Shown here one piece after another: positions 60,269-64,000 of a stretch of DNA of 64,000 bases. The stretch lies in assembly GCA_963667505.2 (NCBI GenBank), contig OY763490.2:1984001-2048000 (forward strand). The letters are read 5' to 3'. The position numbers and the translations under genes are program-made. Source of the stretch: Aldehydirespirator sp963667505. GTDB taxonomy: Bacteria > Actinomycetota > Acidimicrobiia > Acidimicrobiales > Aldehydirespiratoraceae. The notes below the pieces were generated by a model. It searched no databases, was not told the origin of the DNA, and saw only the letters and a program-made list of their open reading frames with translations. The stretch's first letter is position 1; each line of letters opens with the position of its first letter.

Positions 60269-61479
60269 CGACTCCCGATCGTGACGGCCGTATGGGCAGC
60301 TGGGAGTTCGTGCTGTACATGGGCATGCTGACCTCCCTTTCGGCACTGGCCATCGACATCACGCTGCCGGCCTTCGAGGAGATGCGCCCCGCCTTCGGGT
60401 TGGATGAGGACTCCACCGCGCTGGCCCTCACCGTGACCCTGTTCCTGATGGGCGCCGGGCTCGGGAACCTGTTCTACGGCCCGGTCGCCGACGCCGTCGG
60501 CCGCAAGGCGACGCTGGCCGGCAGCCTGGTGCTGTACGCCGCGGCTGCGCTGGCGGCCGCACTGGCCCCGTCGCTGGAGGTGCTCTACGCCAGCCGGTTC
60601 GTGTGGGGGTTCGCAGCCGCTGGATCCCGGACGTTGAGGCAGGCCATCGTGCGAGATCGCTTCGTAGGCACGGCCATGGCCCGGGTGATGGCGCTCATCC
60701 AGACGGTGTTCTTCATCGCGCCGATCCTGGCCCCTGTGGTGGGCAAGGTTCTGGTGGAACTCGGCTCGTGGCGCTGGGTGATGGCCTTCTGCGCGGTGCC
60801 AGGCCTGACTCTGCTGGCCTGGTCGTTGCGGCTCGATGAGACCCTCGACCCGGCCCACCGCCGCCCGCTTAGGCCGGGGGCCGTGATGGCCGGATTCCGC
60901 CATGTGATCGGGAACCGGGTGTCGCTGGGCTACACGCTGTCGGTCACCTTCAGCTTCGGGGCCTTCCTGTCGTACTTGGGCAGCACCGAGTTGGTCTTCG
61001 GCGACGTGTACGGCCGCTCCGAGCTGTTCGTTCCCTACATGAGCGCCTCGGGGGTGATCGCGGCAGCGGTGGCTCTGGCCAGCAACCGGGTGCTGCACCG
61101 AGCCGAGGCCCACCAACTGGCGCTGGGCGCCGGCAGCGCGTACGCGGCGGCGTCGGCGGCGCTGTTCGCCGTGACGGTCGCGGGCGGCGGCGTGCCGGCG
61201 CTGGCCGTGTGGCTGGTGCCGTTCAGCCTCGCCAACGCCCTTCATGTGGCGGTGTTCCCGTCGGTGATGAGCCTGGCCCTGGAGCCGATGGGCGAGATGG
61301 CCGGCACGGCCGCATCGGTGCTGGGGTTCAGCACCTGGATGCTGGGCGGGCTGCTGGCCTCATTCACCGACAGCGCCGTCGACGGCTCGGTGATGCCCAT
61401 CGGCGTCGCATACCTGACTTACAGCTGCGCATCGCTGGCCTGCCAACTATGGGCTCGCCGCTACAGCCGCACCCCTTAG
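60265..61479 (+). CDS. MFS transporter, Bcr/CflA-like, copy 2
   Basis: The 404-residue transporter is closely similar to copy 1 throughout (GNLFYGPVADAVGRKATLAG, LYASRFVWGF, SLALEPMGEMAGTAASVLGF), so the pair arose by tandem duplication. GTG 60265 overlaps the stop of copy 1; ATG 60292 is the alternative. Retention of two similar coupled transporters suggests a heterodimer, different substrates or dosage. Confidence 0.88.
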   Translation: MTTPDRDGRMGSWEFVLYMGMLTSLSALAIDITLPAFEEMRPAFGLDEDSTALALTVTLFLMGAGLGNLFYGPVADAVGRKATLAGSLVLYAAAALAAALAPSLEVLYASRFVWGFAAAGSRTLRQAIVRDRFVGTAMARVMALIQTVFFIAPILAPVVGKVLVELGSWRWVMAFCAVPGLTLLAWSLRLDETLDPAHRRPLRPGAVMAGFRHVIGNRVSLGYTLSVTFSFGAFLSYLGSTELVFGDVYGRSELFVPYMSASGVIAAAVALASNRVLHRAEAHQLALGAGSAYAAASAALFAVTVAGGGVPALAVWLVPFSLANALHVAVFPSVMSLALEPMGEMAGTAASVLGFSTWMLGGLLASFTDSAVDGSVMPIGVAYLTYSCASLACQLWARRYSRTP

Positions 61480-61601
61480 CGACGTCGCTGCGGCGGATTC
61501 ACCACCCTGCGAACTGTGCGAAGAAACCTGCCCATACGACCGAGAACCTCACACAGAACACGAAGAGCGCGCCCGGGCGCCGGGTGTGTCGTGGCTGCGG
61601 G

Positions 61602-62927
61602 TTAGAGGTTGGCGGCTGCGGTGAAGCCGGTGTCGAGGTCGGCGATGATGTCTTCCAGGGTCTCGATGCCCACCGAGAGGCGCACCATGTTGGGCGGGGT
61701 GCCGGTGCTGAGCTGCTCCTCGGGGGTGAGCTGGCTGTGGGTGGTGCTCGGCGGGTGGATGGCCAGGCTGCGCACGTCGCCGATGTTGGCCACGTGGCTG
61801 TGCAGCGCCAAGCTCTCCACGAAGCGCTGGCCCGCCTCGGTGCCGCCGACGATGCCGAAGGCCAGCACCGACCCGGCGCCGCGTGGCATGTAGCGCTTGG
61901 CCCGCTCGTGGTAGGGGCTGGACTCCAGCCCGGCGTACTGCACCCACTCCACCTGCGGATGGCCCTCCAAGTACTCCGCCACGGCCTCGGCGTTGGCGAC
62001 ATGGCGCTCCATGCGCAGCGACAGGGTCTCGATGCCCTGCAGGAACAGGAACGCGTTCATGGGCGACACCGCCGCGCCGATGTCTCGCAGCAGCTGCACC
62101 CGGGCCTTGAGGATGAAGGCGCCGGGGCCCAGCGCCGGCCAGTAAGCCAGACCGTGGTAGCTGGGGTCGGGCTCGGTGAACATGGCGTGGCGGCCCGACG
62201 CCCCGAAGTCGAAGGTGCCGCCGTCCACGATCAGACCGCCGATTGAGTTGCCGTGGCCGCCGATGAACTTGGTGGCCGAGTGGACCACGATGTCGGCGCC
62301 GTGCTCGAGGGGCCGGCACAGGTACGGCGTCGGCACGGTGTTGTCCACCATCAGCGGTACGCCGTTGTCGTGGGCCACGCCGCTGACGCCCTCGAAGTCC
62401 AGCACGTCGTTCTTGGGGTTGCCGATCGTCTCGGCGTAGAAGCACCGAGTGTTGGGCCGCACCTCCGCCGCCCAGGCGTCGAGGTCGTCGGGGTCGTCCA
62501 CGAAGCTCACCTCGATGCCCATCTTGGGCAGCGTGTAGTGCAGCAGGTTGTAGGTGCCGCCGTACAGGAACGGGCTGGACACCACATGGTCGCCGGACTC
62601 GGCCAAGTTGAGGATGGCCAGCGTCTCCGCGGCCTGCCCCGACGACAGGGCCAGTGCGCCGGGCAGCCCCACCGCGGTGCGGACCCCGCCCTCGAGGGCG
62701 GCGATGCGCTCCTCCAGCACATGCTGGGTGGGGTTCATGATCCGGGTGTAGATGTTGCCCACCTCGGCCAGCGCGAACAGGTTCTGCGCGTGCTCCGCGC
62801 TCTCGAACACGTACGACGTGGTCTGGTAGATGGGCACGGCCCGGGCTCCGGTGGCGGAGTCGGGCAGCTGGCCCGAATGGATCATGCGGGTCTCGAAACC
62901 CCAGTCAGGGGCGGTGTTGTCACTCAT
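61602..62927 (-). CDS. metY: O-acetylhomoserine sulfhydrylase (aminocarboxypropyltransferase)
   Basis: The 441-residue PLP enzyme of the Cys/Met metabolism family has GFETRMIHSGQ at the start, YQTTSYVF, SSGQAAETLAI, VVDN-like LMVDNTVPTPYL and the Schiff-base Lys in VVHSATKFIGGHG. Its length and the GIETLSLRMERH segment favour MetY, which makes homocysteine from O-acetylhomoserine and sulfide. ATG 62927 is chosen; ATG 62939 is possible. It could use sulfur freed by other routes, but no link to xsc is shown. Confidence 0.92.
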   Translation of the reverse strand: MSDNTAPDWGFETRMIHSGQLPDSATGARAVPIYQTTSYVFESAEHAQNLFALAEVGNIYTRIMNPTQHVLEERIAALEGGVRTAVGLPGALALSSGQAAETLAILNLAESGDHVVSSPFLYGGTYNLLHYTLPKMGIEVSFVDDPDDLDAWAAEVRPNTRCFYAETIGNPKNDVLDFEGVSGVAHDNGVPLMVDNTVPTPYLCRPLEHGADIVVHSATKFIGGHGNSIGGLIVDGGTFDFGASGRHAMFTEPDPSYHGLAYWPALGPGAFILKARVQLLRDIGAAVSPMNAFLFLQGIETLSLRMERHVANAEAVAEYLEGHPQVEWVQYAGLESSPYHERAKRYMPRGAGSVLAFGIVGGTEAGQRFVESLALHSHVANIGDVRSLAIHPPSTTHSQLTPEEQLSTGTPPNMVRLSVGIETLEDIIADLDTGFTAAANL

Positions 62928-63009
62928 GGGCGCGACCATACCAACGCCGTCGACTAATCCCTACCTACTAGGTCGGGATTTATCGGCCCAGCCGCTGACG
63001 CGGTTTCTG

Positions 63010-64000
63010 CTACTGCTGTTGCTGCTGCTGCTGGTCCCGGCGTCGGGGCGGCGGGCTGGCGGCTTCGCCTGAGACTGTGACCCGGGGCGGGTTGAATCGA
63101 CGGGAGGACGACGCGGCCGCGCCTGGGCGGGTTCCAATCAACACTTCGGCGTCGACCCGGGCCGCGGCGGCGCCGGTGAACGTGCCCCGTACCGGCGGCA
63201 CGTCGCCGTAGTCGCGGCCGCAGCCGATCACCACATGGCGCTCCCCCACTTCGCTGCCGTTGGTCGGATCGAGAGCCCACCAGCCCCAGCCCGGCAACGC
63301 GACCTCGATCCAGGCGTGGGTCTGCACCCTCACCTCACCGGCGTCCTCCGGCCCGCCGGAATTCGACGCGGGCTCATCCACGGCCTCAGCCGGGACGGCG
63401 GAACAACCATCGGGCGCGGACTCGTCAGCCGCAAAGAGGTAGCCGGACACATATCGGGCCGGAACGCCGACGCTGCGCAGCATCCCTATGGTCAGGTGGG
63501 CGAAGTCCTGGCACACCCCCGCACCGCCGTCCAGAAGCTCCCCCAATGAGACTCCGATCTCGGTGGACCCTCGCTCGTAGGACAGGGCGCGCCGAGCCTG
63601 ACCTGCCACCGCCACCACCAGCGCCTGCGCCGTCGCGGCCTCCGAGCGCACGGCGGCCGCCCGCTCGGCCACCGCGTCGCCGGGTCGCCAGGCCACATGC
63701 TCGGAGGGTTCCAGGAACTCGAAGTGCTCGGAGCGGAAATCCGGATCCGACAGCGCCTCGGCCGGCGCGTCCGCGCTCGCGTCGGGGGCGGGCCGGGCCG
63801 ACGTCTCGACGGAGGCCTCGGCCACCAGTTCCAACTCCGTGTGAGGCGTCCTCACGCCCAGATGGTCCACGGCGGTGCCCCAGTAGTCGTGGGTGTGGAG
63901 CACCCGCGTCGGCGGGTCCGATGTCAGCCGGTACGACAGGACGCTCTGGTGCTCGTCGTCGCGCGGGCGCATGCGCACCTCGTTCTGCGACTCCGAGACC
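63010..64000 (-). CDS. Transglutaminase-like protein, 5' end beyond the window
   Basis: The visible 330 residues start in frame from the window edge (VSESQNEVRMRPRDDEHQ). They show an N-terminal beta domain, then the transglutaminase-like triad: Cys in GGAGVCQDFAHL, His in VQTHAWIEV and Asp in WWALDPTNG, as in bacterial transglutaminase-like cysteine proteases. The C-terminus ends in seven consecutive Gln from a CAG/CAA run. It is transcribed toward metY. Substrate unknown. Confidence 0.88.
   Translation of the reverse strand, partial: VSESQNEVRMRPRDDEHQSVLSYRLTSDPPTRVLHTHDYWGTAVDHLGVRTPHTELELVAEASVETSARPAPDASADAPAEALSDPDFRSEHFEFLEPSEHVAWRPGDAVAERAAAVRSEAATAQALVVAVAGQARRALSYERGSTEIGVSLGELLDGGAGVCQDFAHLTIGMLRSVGVPARYVSGYLFAADESAPDGCSAVPAEAVDEPASNSGGPEDAGEVRVQTHAWIEVALPGWGWWALDPTNGSEVGERHVVIGCGRDYGDVPPVRGTFTGAAAARVDAEVLIGTRPGAAASSSRRFNPPRVTVSGEAASPPPRRRDQQQQQQQ

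Overview
The window is GC-rich, gene-dense DNA with strong GGAGG-type ribosome-binding sites, many GTG starts and very frequent ATGA/GTGA stop-start overlaps. Together with a B12-dependent methylmalonyl-CoA mutase plus MeaB, a group II truncated hemoglobin and a DUF2236/MpaB oxygenase, this suggests an actinobacterium, perhaps an Acidimicrobiia-like lineage. The phylum is an inference; no rRNA or tRNA gene was seen.

Layout. 0-3 kb: an orphan gene pair, an ADP-ribosylglycohydrolase and a degenerate stretch. 3-8.3 kb (minus): aminoglycoside-phosphotransferase-like kinase, methylmalonyl-CoA mutase, MeaB. 8.5-23.3 kb (minus): a catabolic block that reads livH-livM-livK-livG-livF (ABC importer), sensor kinase, response regulator, then a molybdenum hydroxylase (FAD, 2Fe-2S, and a molybdopterin subunit split into two genes), an SMP-30 lactonase and an isochorismatase-like protein lacking its catalytic Cys. 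The likely theme is import, hydroxylation and ring opening of an unknown organic substrate. 23.9-29.5 kb: epimerase, two paralogous SDRs, a VOC protein and a secreted nucleotidase with LysM. 29.6-36.1 kb: sulfoacetaldehyde acetyltransferase, cytochrome c, copper ATPase, aminotransferase, coiled-coil protein. 36.3-45.3 kb (minus): a type I restriction-modification operon holding toxin-antitoxin genes (MntA-HepT, HicA and two HicB), two of them frameshifted. 45.3-49.3 kb: a second, unsplit Mo hydroxylase with a MoaD-like protein. 49.5-52.2 kb (plus): fatty-acid hydroxylase, MpaB oxygenase, truncated hemoglobin. 52.4-55.2 kb: a graveyard of broken genes (permease, ilvE, TA module, ISL3 transposase) around an intact PIN/DUF104 pair. 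55.2-64 kb: D-aminoacylase family, a small protein, an esterase, two tandem MFS transporters, O-acetylhomoserine sulfhydrylase and a transglutaminase cut by the window edge.

Most unusual observation. Spacers between co-directional genes are repeatedly filled by tiny ORFs whose start overlaps the upstream stop and whose stop overlaps or abuts the downstream start, so that a ribosome could pass across the spacer by stop-start steps. Several are plainly tandem duplications of the junction: they begin like the downstream gene and end like the upstream gene. The repeat period is 2 mod 3 at ATGA/GTGA/TGATG junctions and 1 mod 3 at TGA-N-NTG junctions, while tandem repeats inside ORFs in this window have periods of 0 mod 3. 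A second feature is a family of about 71-bp hairpin units (conserved TGGCAGC...GCTGCCA arms), found in three arrays, each starting 14-39 nt after a stop codon.
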